From Gemmatimonadota bacterium (lineage in GTDB: Bacteria > Gemmatimonadota > Gemmatimonadetes > Longimicrobiales > Gaopeijiaceae), in the NCBI GenBank assembly GCA_028874995.1, contig JAPPGM010000126.1:19996-83995 (forward strand): DNA of 64,000 nt. Direction: 5' to 3'. The position numbers and the translations under genes are program-made. The notes below the pieces were generated by a model. The model worked only from the letters and a program-made list of their open reading frames with translations, made no database searches and was not told the origin of the DNA. Below, piece after piece: positions 8,953 through 19,179 of this stretch. The stretch's first letter is position 1, and the number at the start of each line of letters is the position of its first letter.

Positions 8953-9558
8953 CTACCGGACGGCGATATTCGCGGTGACGAGGCCCATTGTCACCGAGTA
9001 GATGGGCGCGAACCAGGAATCACCCCAGTCGCCGGCCACGATCATACCCAGTACCGACCCGGCCACCAGCCCTGTCACGGAGCCCGCTATCGCCCGTGGG
9101 CCACCGGTGGCTCCGGCTGCCATCGCGGCGACGGGAACAGAGACAAGGGTGACCGCCGAACCAAGGAAAATCCACATCAGACCGTCGATCGACGTGGAAA
9201 AGGACGTAATGAACGCAGGAACCATGGGGCCGAAAGCCGCGAGCGAGGCATAGACGAAAACCCTTCGGTCGAGACCGCGTTGCCGGGTGATTTGAGGGAT
9301 CGAGTCATCGGGGGCCGGCCCATGTCGGGACAAGCCAGCACCCTTGTCAACGGCCAATTCCGCAGTCGGCTTCGCCGTGGTGGCGGACACAATCAGGTCA
9401 TGAAACGGGCTCGCCCGTGCTTCTTCGATCCAGGCCCTCAGCGTACCGGGTGGCCGACCGGACCCGAATTGGGCCGCCAGGTCCGCCGGCAAGGAGAGCG
9501 GTCCAGCTGAAAATCCCCAAAGCAGCAACACGAACCGGGTCATCGCCTGAGATGACAT
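8953..9558 (-). CDS. hypothetical membrane protein
   Basis: N-terminal signal-like segment and Gly/Ala-rich hydrophobic C-terminal half; no family recognised. Confidence 0.5.
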   Translation of the reverse strand: MSSQAMTRFVLLLWGFSAGPLSLPADLAAQFGSGRPPGTLRAWIEEARASPFHDLIVSATTAKPTAELAVDKGAGLSRHGPAPDDSIPQITRQRGLDRRVFVYASLAAFGPMVPAFITSFSTSIDGLMWIFLGSAVTLVSVPVAAMAAGATGGPRAIAGSVTGLVAGSVLGMIVAGDWGDSWFAPIYSVTMGLVTANIAVR

Positions 9559-9723
9559 TCCTTCCCTCGTCAGGACGCGCGTGAAGTCGTTTCCTCGAGG
9601 GACATTACGTTGCTTTCAGAGTGCAGTTTCGTGGGTGGGTGGTTGCGCCGGCCGCAGGAATCACTCGCCGCTCGACAGCTGCGGTTTCGGACGATGGGAA
9701 CCGGGCATGGCACCCCCGGGGCC

Positions 9724-10647
9724 CTACCGGCCAACCGCCTGCATCGCCTCCGCCGCCCGCACGGCCGCCCCCACGTATCCGCCCCCGAAGAGCCGCGCGT
9801 GCACCAGCAGCGGGTACAGTTCATACGCAGGGCGCCGCCTTTCATGGCCCGGTTGCCGGGGCCAGGCCTCGTCGTAGCCACGGTAGAAGGCTCGCGGGAA
9901 CCCCCCGAAGAGGCGCGTCATGGCCAGGTCCACCTCGCGGTGACCGACGTACACGGCCGGGTCGATGAGCACGGGTTCACCCCCGCCCCCGCGCCGCCCC
10001 TCCCGCCTGCGGGCGAAGAGGACGTTGCCGGACCAGAGGTCGCCGTGCAGAAGTGACGGACCGTCGGCTTCGGCGGCCCGGGTAAGCAGCGCGCCGGCCT
10101 TGTCGGCCGCCCTCTCGATCGTGTCCAGTTGGCGCGAGGAAAGCGTGCCGCGCCCGGCCAGTTCCCGGGCCAGCGGACGGATGCGCAGTTCGGCCCAGAA
10201 GTCGCCCCAGTCCTCGGTCCACCGGTTCGGCTGCGGGAGCGAGCCGATCACGTTGTCGGTGTGCCAGCCGTACCGGCCGTCGCCCTCGGAACTTTGGTGC
10301 AGCGCGGCGATTTCGCGTCCCAGCCGATGCCAGGAGTCCTCGTTCGGGGCCGCCTCCTCGATCCATTCGAGCAGAATCCACGCGGCGGAGTCACTCTCCT
10401 GACTGTGGGCCAGCACGGCGGGGATCCTGGCCGCGCCGCAGGCCGCCAGCGCCTCGAGGCCCTCCGCTTCCACCTGGAAGAAGCGGTGTCCCACGTTCGC
10501 GTTCCATTTGAGAAATACGTCGACGCCCCGGGTCCGTACCTTCAGCCCCTCGTTGACGCAGCCGCCACCCACCAGGCGCGTGCCCAGCACCTCCGACGGG
10601 TCGAGACCGGCGGCACGGCAGGCGCTCCGGAGGACAGCCGGGTCCAT
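9724..10647 (-). CDS. fructosamine kinase family protein
   Basis: GGGCVNEGLKVRTRGVDVFLKWN...FQVEAEGLEAL...LLHGDLWSGNVLF...LIDPAVYVGHREVDLAMTRLFGGFPRAFYRGYDEAWP. Confidence 0.92.
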   Translation of the reverse strand: MDPAVLRSACRAAGLDPSEVLGTRLVGGGCVNEGLKVRTRGVDVFLKWNANVGHRFFQVEAEGLEALAACGAARIPAVLAHSQESDSAAWILLEWIEEAAPNEDSWHRLGREIAALHQSSEGDGRYGWHTDNVIGSLPQPNRWTEDWGDFWAELRIRPLARELAGRGTLSSRQLDTIERAADKAGALLTRAAEADGPSLLHGDLWSGNVLFARRREGRRGGGGEPVLIDPAVYVGHREVDLAMTRLFGGFPRAFYRGYDEAWPRQPGHERRRPAYELYPLLVHARLFGGGYVGAAVRAAEAMQAVGR

Positions 10648-10660
10648 CTCGGTCCGGTCG

Positions 10661-11161
10661 TCAGTCCCGGCCGGGGCCCGCCAGCTCGTCCAGCAGGCCG
10701 CCGCAGGCGCGTTCCAGGATGCGGTACACCCGCTCGAAACCGTCCTGTCCGCCGTAGTAGGGGTCCGGGACATCCGGGTCGTGCGCGTCGGGGTCGTAGT
10801 CGCGCATCAGGACGATGTCGGCGAGGCCGCCTCGGCCGCGCCCGAGCCGTTGCCGCAAGCGCTGCAGGGAGCGGCGGTTGCTGCGGTCCATCGCGACGAT
10901 CACGTCGAAGTGCTCGAAGTCGCGCGGCGTGACCTGGCGCGCATACCCGGTGAGGCGGACGCCGTGCGCCGCGGCCACGGCCGTCGAACGGGAGTCGGGT
11001 GGTTCGCCGGTGTGGTACGCGGCCGTCCCGGCGGAGTCCACGTGGAAGTAACCGGCGAGGCCGCGCTCCTTCGCCAGAGCGGCGAAGATCCCCTCGCCCA
11101 GGGGAGAGCGGCAGATGTTCCCGAGGCAGACGAAGAGGACGGAGGTGTTGGGATCGGACAT
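10661..11161 (-). CDS. low-molecular-weight protein-tyrosine phosphatase
   Basis: SVLFVCLGNICRSPLGEGIFAAL...VDSAGTAAYHTGEPPDSRSTAVAAAHGV...DVIVAMDRSN...DVPDPYYGG. Confidence 0.95.
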   Translation of the reverse strand: MSDPNTSVLFVCLGNICRSPLGEGIFAALAKERGLAGYFHVDSAGTAAYHTGEPPDSRSTAVAAAHGVRLTGYARQVTPRDFEHFDVIVAMDRSNRRSLQRLRQRLGRGRGGLADIVLMRDYDPDAHDPDVPDPYYGGQDGFERVYRILERACGGLLDELAGPGRD

Positions 11162-11290
11162 GTCTGAAGATGGCGAGAGGGTGGGCTGGAGTCACCCGTG
11201 CCCGGTGTGTGCGGCGGCTCGACGCATGCGGCATCGCGGGAGGAGTGCATGACAGGCCCGTCCACCCTTCGGTTGTTCGACGCTGATCGA

Positions 11291-11312
11291 GCTTGTTACA
11301 TTTTTCACAAGC
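11291..11312. promoter_or_regulatory. inverted repeat GCTTGT-N10-ACAAGC between divergent genes
   Basis: GCTTGTTACATTTTTCACAAGC, AT-rich, in the intergenic space between the divergent LMW-PTP and DEAD-box genes. Confidence 0.35.
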
Positions 11313-11409
11313 CCGTGGATCTGTCGCCGGTTGAATGCAGCGGGGTTGCTGCCACGGGCCCTAGGTCGGGCGACCGCGCCCGGCACGCCATTGTACCGTC
11401 ACGCATGAC

Positions 11410-12666
11410 TTGACCGAATCGACGAACTTCTCGGCCTTCGGGCTCTCACCTCTCCGGCTGGCAGCCATCGAATCCATCGGCTGGACGCGGCCGACCTCCA
11501 TCCAACAGCAGGCAATTCCCCTTGTCATGGGTGGGCGGGACGTGGTCGGAATCGCCCGTACCGGGACGGGGAAGACCGGCGCGTTCATGCTGCCTGCGCT
11601 GGAAGGACTCGAGGAGGGGGCCGGGTTGCAGGTGCTGGTGTTGTGCCCCACCCGCGAGCTCGCGCAGCAGGTCTGCGAGGACACCGGGGCGCTCGCCGTC
11701 GGCTCGAAGGTGCGCTCGGCCGTGATCCACGGCGGGGTTGCGTACGGGCCGCAACTCGACGCGCTGGCGCGGGGCGACGAGGTCGTGGTGGCCACGCCGG
11801 GACGCCTGATCGACCTGCAGCAGCGCGGCAGAGCGAAGCTGAAGGGCGTCCGCCTGCTGATCCTGGACGAAGCCGACCGCATGCTGGACATGGGGTTTCG
11901 GCCGCAGATCGAGCAGGTGGTGCGCGGGCTCGGGCGGCGGCCGCAGACCCTGCTGTTCTCGGCCACGATGCCCAACGCCGTCCACGCCCTGGCGCTGCGC
12001 ATGACGCGCGATCCCGCCTGGATCGAGGTCACACCGTCGGGAACGATGGCGCAGGGGATCTCGGAGATCGCGTATTCCGTGCGCCCGGAACTGAAGCCCG
12101 ACCTCCTGATTCACCTCCTGGCCCAGCCGGGATGGGACCAGGTGCTCGTCTTCACGCGTACCAAGATCGGCGCGAATACGCTGCAGTCGCGGCTGGAAAA
12201 GGCCCGCATCTCCTGTGACGCGATCCACTCGGACCGGCAGATGCGCCACCGCACCCGCGCGATGGAGCGTTTCAGCAACGGCGACGTACGGGTGCTGGTT
12301 GCGACCGACATCGCGCAGCGGGGACTGGACATCGAGGGGATCTCGCACGTCGTCAACTACGATGTGCCGCTCGACCCGGGCGACTACGTGCACCGCATCG
12401 GGCGCACGGGGAGGGCGGGGGCGACGGGCGAGGCCGTGACCTTCGTGACCGCGGCGGACATCGGCGCGTTCCGTACCCTCGAATTCCAGTTGGGGCGCCG
12501 GCTGGACAAGGTGCACCATCCGGACTTCGACTTCGCGGGGGGCGTGGTCATGGAGCGCAGGGAGCCTTCGCGCACGCGGTCGCGGTCGGGGCGCGGGATG
12601 GGGAGCAAGGCGGGCGAGCAACTCGCGCCGGAGGAGCTGGCGGCGCTACTCAGTCACGAGAGCTGA
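11410..12666 (+). CDS. DEAD/DEAH-box RNA helicase (intact)
   Basis: TTG start; ARTGTGKTGAF, PTRELA, LDEADRMLDMGF, FSATMP, ATDIAQRGLDIEGISHVVNYDVP, HRIGRTGRAG. Confidence 0.95.
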   Translation: MTESTNFSAFGLSPLRLAAIESIGWTRPTSIQQQAIPLVMGGRDVVGIARTGTGKTGAFMLPALEGLEEGAGLQVLVLCPTRELAQQVCEDTGALAVGSKVRSAVIHGGVAYGPQLDALARGDEVVVATPGRLIDLQQRGRAKLKGVRLLILDEADRMLDMGFRPQIEQVVRGLGRRPQTLLFSATMPNAVHALALRMTRDPAWIEVTPSGTMAQGISEIAYSVRPELKPDLLIHLLAQPGWDQVLVFTRTKIGANTLQSRLEKARISCDAIHSDRQMRHRTRAMERFSNGDVRVLVATDIAQRGLDIEGISHVVNYDVPLDPGDYVHRIGRTGRAGATGEAVTFVTAADIGAFRTLEFQLGRRLDKVHHPDFDFAGGVVMERREPSRTRSRSGRGMGSKAGEQLAPEELAALLSHES

Positions 12667-12791
12667 CCGCCCGCGATGGACACGCTGCCGGACTGGCCTC
12701 AACGCGACGGCTTCGTGTCGTGTCCCATGGGAGCGACTACGGACCGTCCACCGCGTGCTTGCCACGCCAACCCTTCACCACGAGCGGCTGA

Positions 12792-13205
12792 ATGATCCTC
12801 CGGCGATACGGCAAGTGGTACCACAGCGTCGAGCCCAACTTCAATCCCGCCGCGATGACCGAGATCGGTTTCCAGCGCGACCGGGTCTTCTCGGTTTCGG
12901 CGGCAGATTTCGATGACGGATACCGAGTGGTGACAACGGATGAGGTGGGCGCGGAAGCCGATGGCGATGTCCAGCGCCATGCGGAGCGAAAGCTGCTGCG
13001 GAGGCTTGAGGACGCGTTGCGGGAAAGGGTGGCGGCGCTCGAGGCCGGGCAGGTCCTGGTCGTGCTGAACGAGCGCACCGACTGGCCCAAGACGCGTGAA
13101 CGGCGGGACAAGGTGATCGTCGACGGCGAGAACCGCTTCCACTTCCACTGGTGGGTCGATCCGCCGCTCAGGGTGGGCGTGTTCGCGGGTGAGGCGACCG
13201 CGTGA
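12792..13205 (+). CDS. hypothetical protein
   Basis: 137 aa starting MILRRYGKWYHSVEPNFNPAAMTEIGFQRD; no family recognised. Confidence 0.5.
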   Translation: MILRRYGKWYHSVEPNFNPAAMTEIGFQRDRVFSVSAADFDDGYRVVTTDEVGAEADGDVQRHAERKLLRRLEDALRERVAALEAGQVLVVLNERTDWPKTRERRDKVIVDGENRFHFHWWVDPPLRVGVFAGEATA

Positions 13206-13272
13206 GTCTGGCGGCAGGCCTGGATTGCACGACGGAACTCATCGCCGCCGGTGCGTTGTGAGGGGCACTCGA

Positions 13273-14559
13273 ATGAGGGCGTCGACAGGGTTGCGTTGCC
13301 TCGGAGTATGCATCGCCGTCGTCGCCGCGCTGGGGACGGTGTTGGCGACGTGGCGCGATGCGCACTCCCAGCAGTCCCGCCCCAACGTGTTCCTCGACTG
13401 CCGGGAAGCCCGGTGCAACTACGAGTACTACCGCACCGAGATCGACTGGGTCAACTGGGTCCGGGACAGGCAGGTCGCCGATGTCCACATCGTGATGACG
13501 GCCCAGGGGACCGGGGCGGGGGGCAGGGAATACCTGTTCGACTTCATCGGCACCGACGAGGAATCCCCCTACAGTCACCAACATTCCTACCAGTCGCTCC
13601 CGACCGACACCGACCGGGAAGTCCTTGACGCCCTCGCCAACACGCTGGCCCTCGGGTTGGCCATCTTCGCGAACCAGTCGGGGTACCGGGGACTCGCCAC
13701 CGTCGTGCCTGCCGAGACCGGGCAGCCGGAGGGTCTGGTGTCACCGGACGAGGTCGACGATCCCTGGAACCTTTGGGTGTTCAGGGTACGCGGCGAAGCC
13801 GGCATGGATGGAGAATCGACCTACCGCAACGTCCGCGTCGAAGGCAATCTCGCCGCCTGGCGCACGACGCCGACCTGGAAGTTCAGCATCTCGGGGGGAG
13901 TGGGACACAACCGCCTGCGGATCGACCTGTCGGACGGGACGTTCAGGGACAACCGCACCCGCTGGAATGTGGACTCGCGCCTCGTCTACGCGCTGGCCGA
14001 GCACTGGTCGGTGGGCGTTATCGGATCCACCGGCCGTTTTCTCAGCTACAACCTGGACTATCGCCTGGCGCTGACGCCGTCGATCGAATACAGCGTCTTC
14101 CCTTACGAAGAAACGACGCGCCGCTCCTTCACCTTCGTGTACGGGATTACCGGAATGTACCACGACTACACGGAGCGCACCGTCTACCTGGAGACCGAGG
14201 AGACCCGCTACGAGCAGATGCTGGAGATCCGCTTCGTTCAGCGCCAGCCCTGGGGCAGCGCCTGGTTCGGGACCAGCGGAACGCAATTCCTGCATGACAC
14301 CGATCTCTACAGGGTCTCGTTGTGGGCCGGGGCGTCGGTGAGGATCGTGCGCGGCTTCTCGGTCAACATCTCCGGGAATGTGTCGTGGGTGAGAGACCAG
14401 ATCTTCCTCTCCGCGGAGGGCGCGACCGACGAGGAAGCCCTGCTGCGGCTCCGGCAGCGGCCGACCGACTTCGACTACGGCATGGAGGTCGGCTTCAGCT
14501 ACCAGTTCGGGTCGATCTACAACAACGTGGTGAACAACCGGTTGCGGCCGCGGCGGTAG
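13273..14559 (+). CDS. hypothetical outer-membrane beta-barrel-like protein
   Basis: Signal peptide, DCREARCNYEYYRTEIDWVNWVRDRQVADVHIVMTAQ..., alternating beta-strand pattern and terminal YQFGSIYNNVVNNRL. Confidence 0.65.
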   Translation: MRASTGLRCLGVCIAVVAALGTVLATWRDAHSQQSRPNVFLDCREARCNYEYYRTEIDWVNWVRDRQVADVHIVMTAQGTGAGGREYLFDFIGTDEESPYSHQHSYQSLPTDTDREVLDALANTLALGLAIFANQSGYRGLATVVPAETGQPEGLVSPDEVDDPWNLWVFRVRGEAGMDGESTYRNVRVEGNLAAWRTTPTWKFSISGGVGHNRLRIDLSDGTFRDNRTRWNVDSRLVYALAEHWSVGVIGSTGRFLSYNLDYRLALTPSIEYSVFPYEETTRRSFTFVYGITGMYHDYTERTVYLETEETRYEQMLEIRFVQRQPWGSAWFGTSGTQFLHDTDLYRVSLWAGASVRIVRGFSVNISGNVSWVRDQIFLSAEGATDEEALLRLRQRPTDFDYGMEVGFSYQFGSIYNNVVNNRLRPRR

Positions 14560-14566
14560 GCAATAC

Positions 14567-15964
14567 TCAACGCACCGTTGCCGGCAGCTTCCTCACGACC
14601 ACTCTGGGCACTTCGAATTCGTCGAATTCGATGAAGGCGGCCATCCCGTTCGGACCGAAGGCATCGGGCACCTTGGTGTCGTCAGCGAAAGTCCCGACGT
14701 AGCGCCCGTCGCTTGTCAGCACATCGACCGGCCCTGGGCTACCCGGTTTGTCGCCGTCGCGCCGCGCCCAGATGCGTCCTTCCCATGTCGTGGAGAGGGA
14801 CCGCAGGACAGGGATTTCGGGGTAGAACCGGGGCTCGACGTCTTCGACGGTGGACGACGACTCGGGCGAGCCGACGGGATTCCCGCCGACCGTGGTCGTG
14901 GTCGTGCGCATGACGATACTGCGAAAGCCCGCCCCGCCCACTCCCGCCTGGCGGGCAGCGGCATCCCTGCTTTTCTGCCACTCTTTCTTCATTGCAGCCG
15001 TAACCGGGATGGGCCGCAGGGGCCGCCGGATGATGCGCGTTACCTCACTGCCATCCGGGGGCGTGATCTTGAGCTCATATGTAGACGAATCGGAGTGGAC
15101 GATGCCCCCGTCCGGCAACACGCCCGCCAAGAGCGACGGCTCGAAGATGGTCGGCCTGGTGAAGGCACTGGCGGCATCTCTCAGAGTTCTGCTGATGTTC
15201 CCTCGGAAGTCGATGTCTTCGCCACGGGGAGGCAGCCACCCTGCGACCACCGTGTCCGTCCGTACCTCTTCTTCGGCGAAATCCAGACGCAGCACGGGAC
15301 GGGTTGTTGGCGGGTCGGGGAGTGTCCCGTCACCGAGCACGTTGAACGTCCACGAGGTGCTGGTGCCGCCGGCACTGCTGGTGAACGCGCGAATGTCTCC
15401 GGTGAAGACGCCTCCGCCACGAGGGTCCGCGAGCAAGGTGTTCCAGCGTACGGCGCCCCGTACCATGCGCTCGAATTCGCCGTTGGCGTTGAAGAGGTGG
15501 TAGGCACCGTGCCCAGTGTCCTTCACGACCATTGCGCCGTCGCGCATTACCGCGAACCCCGTGGGCATCTTGAACTCACCGGGCCCTTCTCCGGGGGCGC
15601 CGAACTCGCGCACGAAGTTGCCCGATGGGTCGAACACCAGGACACGCATCCCATCGGAACTCATCATTGCCTGCACACTCCTCATCAGCGCTTCCGGATC
15701 GTCGACGGATATCCGGCCGCCGGAGAGACCGTCGACGATGTACAGATTCCCGCTCCGATCGAACCCGACGTAGTGTACCCTGCCGAACATTTCCCACGGC
15801 TCCCCGTCCATCACTCCGACCCGGAAGACTTCCTCGAAGTCGGCTTCCAGGGGTTGGTCGCGGCCGGGGAGGTCGATCACTTGTTGTGCACCGAGGGAGA
15901 GCGCGGAGGGCAGGGTGATGAAGAGCAACGAGAGGCTGATCGCCGTGACGGATCTTGTGGGCAT
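14567..15964 (-). CDS. 6-bladed beta-propeller protein
   Basis: EDFEEVFRVGVMDGEPWEMFGRVHYVGFDRSGNLYIVDG...FGAPGEGPGEFKMPTGFAVMRDG...DVLTSDGRYVGTFADD..DAFGPNGMAAFIEFDEFEVPRVVVRKL; paralogous to 22491..23813. Confidence 0.8.
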   Translation of the reverse strand: MPTRSVTAISLSLLFITLPSALSLGAQQVIDLPGRDQPLEADFEEVFRVGVMDGEPWEMFGRVHYVGFDRSGNLYIVDGLSGGRISVDDPEALMRSVQAMMSSDGMRVLVFDPSGNFVREFGAPGEGPGEFKMPTGFAVMRDGAMVVKDTGHGAYHLFNANGEFERMVRGAVRWNTLLADPRGGGVFTGDIRAFTSSAGGTSTSWTFNVLGDGTLPDPPTTRPVLRLDFAEEEVRTDTVVAGWLPPRGEDIDFRGNISRTLRDAASAFTRPTIFEPSLLAGVLPDGGIVHSDSSTYELKITPPDGSEVTRIIRRPLRPIPVTAAMKKEWQKSRDAAARQAGVGGAGFRSIVMRTTTTTVGGNPVGSPESSSTVEDVEPRFYPEIPVLRSLSTTWEGRIWARRDGDKPGSPGPVDVLTSDGRYVGTFADDTKVPDAFGPNGMAAFIEFDEFEVPRVVVRKLPATVR

Positions 15965-16285
15965 CTGGAGCGTTTCCTGAATCGAGGGGGTTATGGGAGC
16001 CGAGCGGCGGCGTGAGATTAGACGACCCGGGCGGACATTCGGTTGTCCCGGTGGCACTTGGGCCATCCGTCCGCGGACAAGGCCCCTGCACCGGGAGCGC
16101 CGGTCGAATGCCGAGGAATTTTCCACCGGGCTGCCCGGGGGTGTTGGGACTCCAGGATTGCGACCGCCCGAGTCAGTCTGTCGCGCGGTGAAGCGGGGAA
16201 CCATATTGCGCCGCAAATCGCCCCTGTACTGAGATTTCCGTCCTTTGCAGCACCGCCATCCCCGGACCAAAGGAAGCGAACGCAA

Positions 16286-18034
16286 ATGGCCTATCAACCA
16301 GCCCGAACCAGTCTCGGAATCCGCTTCGAACCCCACGAGAATCCCAGCAATCCCGTCACCATCGGGCTCGCGGCGCAGTACTGCCTGCTCACCCTGGGGC
16401 CCATCGTGCTCACGGTCGCGATCGTGGTGCGCACGGCCGGGGCCAGCGAGCTCTTCCTGTCGTGGGCCGCGTGTGCGGCGCTCCTGGTCAGCGGCATCAC
16501 GACGATGGTGCAGGCCAGGCGGTTCGGACGCTTCGGAGCGGGCTACATCCTGCTGATGGGCACTTCGGGAGCCTTCATCGCGGTGTCGGTGGGCGCGCTG
16601 GCGCAGGGCGGACCCGGCATGCTGGCCACGCTCGTCGCGGCCTCCGCGCTCTTCCAGTTCCTGCTCGCGTCGCGGCTTTCGCTGCTCCGGCGCCTGATCA
16701 CCCCGACGGTTGCGGGAACCGTGATCATGCTCATCGCGGTCACGGTCATGCCGCTAGTCCTCGACCTGGTGGAGCGGGTGCCGGAGGGAGCCGCCCCGGC
16801 CGCCGGGCCCATGACGGCGCTGGTCACCCTGGGCGTCACAATGGTGATCGTCCTGCGGGCCGCCGGGGCGATGCGCCTCTGGGGACCCGTGATCGGGATC
16901 GTCGCGGGGAGCATGGTCGCCGGCTTCTTCGGGCTATTCTCGTGGGATGCCGTCGCCGCCGCTCCCTGGTTCGGGCTGCCGGTCGCGGGCTGGCCGGGGT
17001 TCGACTTCAGCTTCGGGCCCACCTTCTGGGCGCTGCTGCCGGCGTTCGTGTTCGTCACCCTGGTGGGCGCGATCGAAACCATCGGCGACTCGGTGGCCGT
17101 GCAGCGGGTGTCGTGGCGCGACGATCGGGCCACGGACTTCCGCGGAGTGCAGGGGGCGGTCATGGCCGACGGGTTGGGGAACTTCCTCTCGGGACTGCTG
17201 GCCACGGTTCCCAACACCACCTATTCGAGCAGCGTGTCGATCGTCGAGATCACGGGGGTCGCCGCGCGGCGGGTGGGGGTCGGCATCGGCGTGGGATTCT
17301 GCGCCCTGGCCCTGATGCCCAAGCTCGTGGCGGTCATCCTCTCGATCCCGGACTCGATCATCGGCGCCTACGTGGTGGTGCTGATCGCGATCCTCTTCGT
17401 GCTGGGCATGCGGATCGTGGTCAACGACGGGATGGACTACCGCAAGGCCGCGATCGTGGGCGTCTCGTTCTGGGTCGGCTACGGCTTCCAGAGCGGCAGC
17501 CTCTTCATCGACCAGATGCACCCTTTCTTCGCCGAGATGCTGAGCAACGGCATGACCTCGGGCGGTCTCACCGCGCTCGTCCTGTCCGCCTTCGTCGAAC
17601 TCACGGGACCCCGCCGGAAACGTCTGGTGACGACGCTGAGCGTGGACGCGCTGGCCGAGATCCGCGCTTTTCTGGAGAGCTTCGGGGCCCGGGTGGGGTG
17701 GCGCGACGAAGCGGTCGAACGGGTCCAGCTTGCTGCCGAAGAGGCGCTGGTGAGCCTGATGGGGGATGCGGGAGAGGAATCGGACGCGACGCGGCGGCTG
17801 CGCCTGAGCGTGCGGTCTCAGCGTGGTGCGGTCGAACTGGAATTCCTGGCCGTTGCGGGTGAGGGCAACCTGGAGGACCGGTTGGCGCTGGCGGGTGAGC
17901 AATCGTTCGAGATCGCGGGCGAGCAGGACTTTTCACTGCGGCTGCTGCGCCACCTGGCTGCCTCGGTCCGGCATCAGAAATACCATGACACGGATATTCT
18001 GACGGTTAGGGTGGATTTGCCGGCGGCGGCGTAG
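16286..18034 (+). CDS. xanthine/uracil permease (NCS2) with C-terminal RsbW/HATPase-like domain
   Basis: NCS2-type membrane core (GDSVAVQRVSWRDDRATDFRGVQGAVMADGLGNFLSGLLATVPNTTYSSSVSIVEITGVAARRVG) then ~135-aa soluble C-terminus LSVDALAEIRAFLESFGARVGWRDEAVERVQLAAEEALVSLM. Confidence 0.88.
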   Translation: MAYQPARTSLGIRFEPHENPSNPVTIGLAAQYCLLTLGPIVLTVAIVVRTAGASELFLSWAACAALLVSGITTMVQARRFGRFGAGYILLMGTSGAFIAVSVGALAQGGPGMLATLVAASALFQFLLASRLSLLRRLITPTVAGTVIMLIAVTVMPLVLDLVERVPEGAAPAAGPMTALVTLGVTMVIVLRAAGAMRLWGPVIGIVAGSMVAGFFGLFSWDAVAAAPWFGLPVAGWPGFDFSFGPTFWALLPAFVFVTLVGAIETIGDSVAVQRVSWRDDRATDFRGVQGAVMADGLGNFLSGLLATVPNTTYSSSVSIVEITGVAARRVGVGIGVGFCALALMPKLVAVILSIPDSIIGAYVVVLIAILFVLGMRIVVNDGMDYRKAAIVGVSFWVGYGFQSGSLFIDQMHPFFAEMLSNGMTSGGLTALVLSAFVELTGPRRKRLVTTLSVDALAEIRAFLESFGARVGWRDEAVERVQLAAEEALVSLMGDAGEESDATRRLRLSVRSQRGAVELEFLAVAGEGNLEDRLALAGEQSFEIAGEQDFSLRLLRHLAASVRHQKYHDTDILTVRVDLPAAA

Positions 18035-18042
18035 GATTCGGA

Positions 18043-19176
18043 ATGGAAAGGATGAGGAACTGCGGTGCGGCGACCCTGCTCGCCGTTGCAGCCGCCATAG
18101 GCGCGCCGGCTGTGGAAGCCCAGCAGGTGCTGGAGATCGACACCGCGGCCGGGCGGGTCATCATTGACGACATATGGCGCGCCATCAGCTCCGTTGACGA
18201 CATCGTCCTGGACCGAAACAGGGCCATTCTCTACGTCAGTGATGCGGAGGAGCCGGAGGGGGTCATGGCGTTCTCCCTTGAGACGGGGGAGTGGATTCGA
18301 ACCATTTCAACCCCGACGGGAGATGGTCCGCACGAGCTTTAGGAGGGCCTGACCGGCATGTCGATCGCCCGTGACGGGGGACTCTACGTTTCCGGCCACT
18401 TGAGGATCCTCGAGTTCGACCCGCTCGGCACGCTTGTCAGCTATTGGCAACCTCGGGCGGAACCACGCCAGAAAGTCTGCGGATTCGGCGATCAGCCGGC
18501 CATCCCGGTCCAGGGCAGTCTGATACGGCGTCGGCCCGACGGCACCGACGAGGGCGTGGGTCCGAACGAGGTGGATGGCCGCGCAGCGGATCGCATCATC
18601 TTCGACAGAGAAACGGTCGAGGGAAACAGGACAGTCCGCTACGGATGGAGGGCAGATGCACAAATCGCGTGCACGGACGACGAAGCCTACGTCGCGTTGA
18701 GCTACGAGTAGGGCCCCGATTCCGTGTTTGTGTACCGCCGCAACGGCACGATGCGGACGCTGGCCGTGCCGACCGATTTCACCGAAGGGGCCGAGGATTG
18801 TACGGTGAAGGTCACGATGCCATCCGGGAGATCCGTGGATTGGCCCTGCGGCCCATGGAACCGGCGGCTGAGACCGTCCCTGGACGACAGGGGCGACCTC
18901 GTGTTGCTCGGCCGGAACGTGCAGTTTTCGGGCACCGTCGTCGACCCCGAGACCGGCTGCCATGCGATCGTGCGCAAGCCGGGACCGTCACTTAACTTCG
19001 ACGCATGGCACATCTACCAGGATAGCGCCCTCGTGTTCGAGTACGATTTCGGGTCTACCGATCAAGGAGGCTCCTACATTTCGCAGCAGGCAAACCGGGT
19101 AGTCCTCCGCCCGCTGCGACGGGTCAGCGGAGATCCGTGTCCGGAAATGCTGCCCTCCGTGGTTGGTGTTGGGTAG
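18043..19176 (+). pseudogene. secreted propeller-like protein interrupted by two in-frame TAG codons (18340-18342, 18709-18711)
   Basis: ORFs 18043..18342, 18358..18711 and 18724..19176 share one frame and read continuously apart from two TAGs. Confidence 0.7.
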
Positions 19177-19179
19177 CCC

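Noticed and set aside
18285-18310. tRNA T-loop-like GGTTCGAATCC on the minus strand
   Set aside because: The T-arm stem does not pair and no acceptor, D or anticodon arm is evident; it lies in the propeller-like coding frame.
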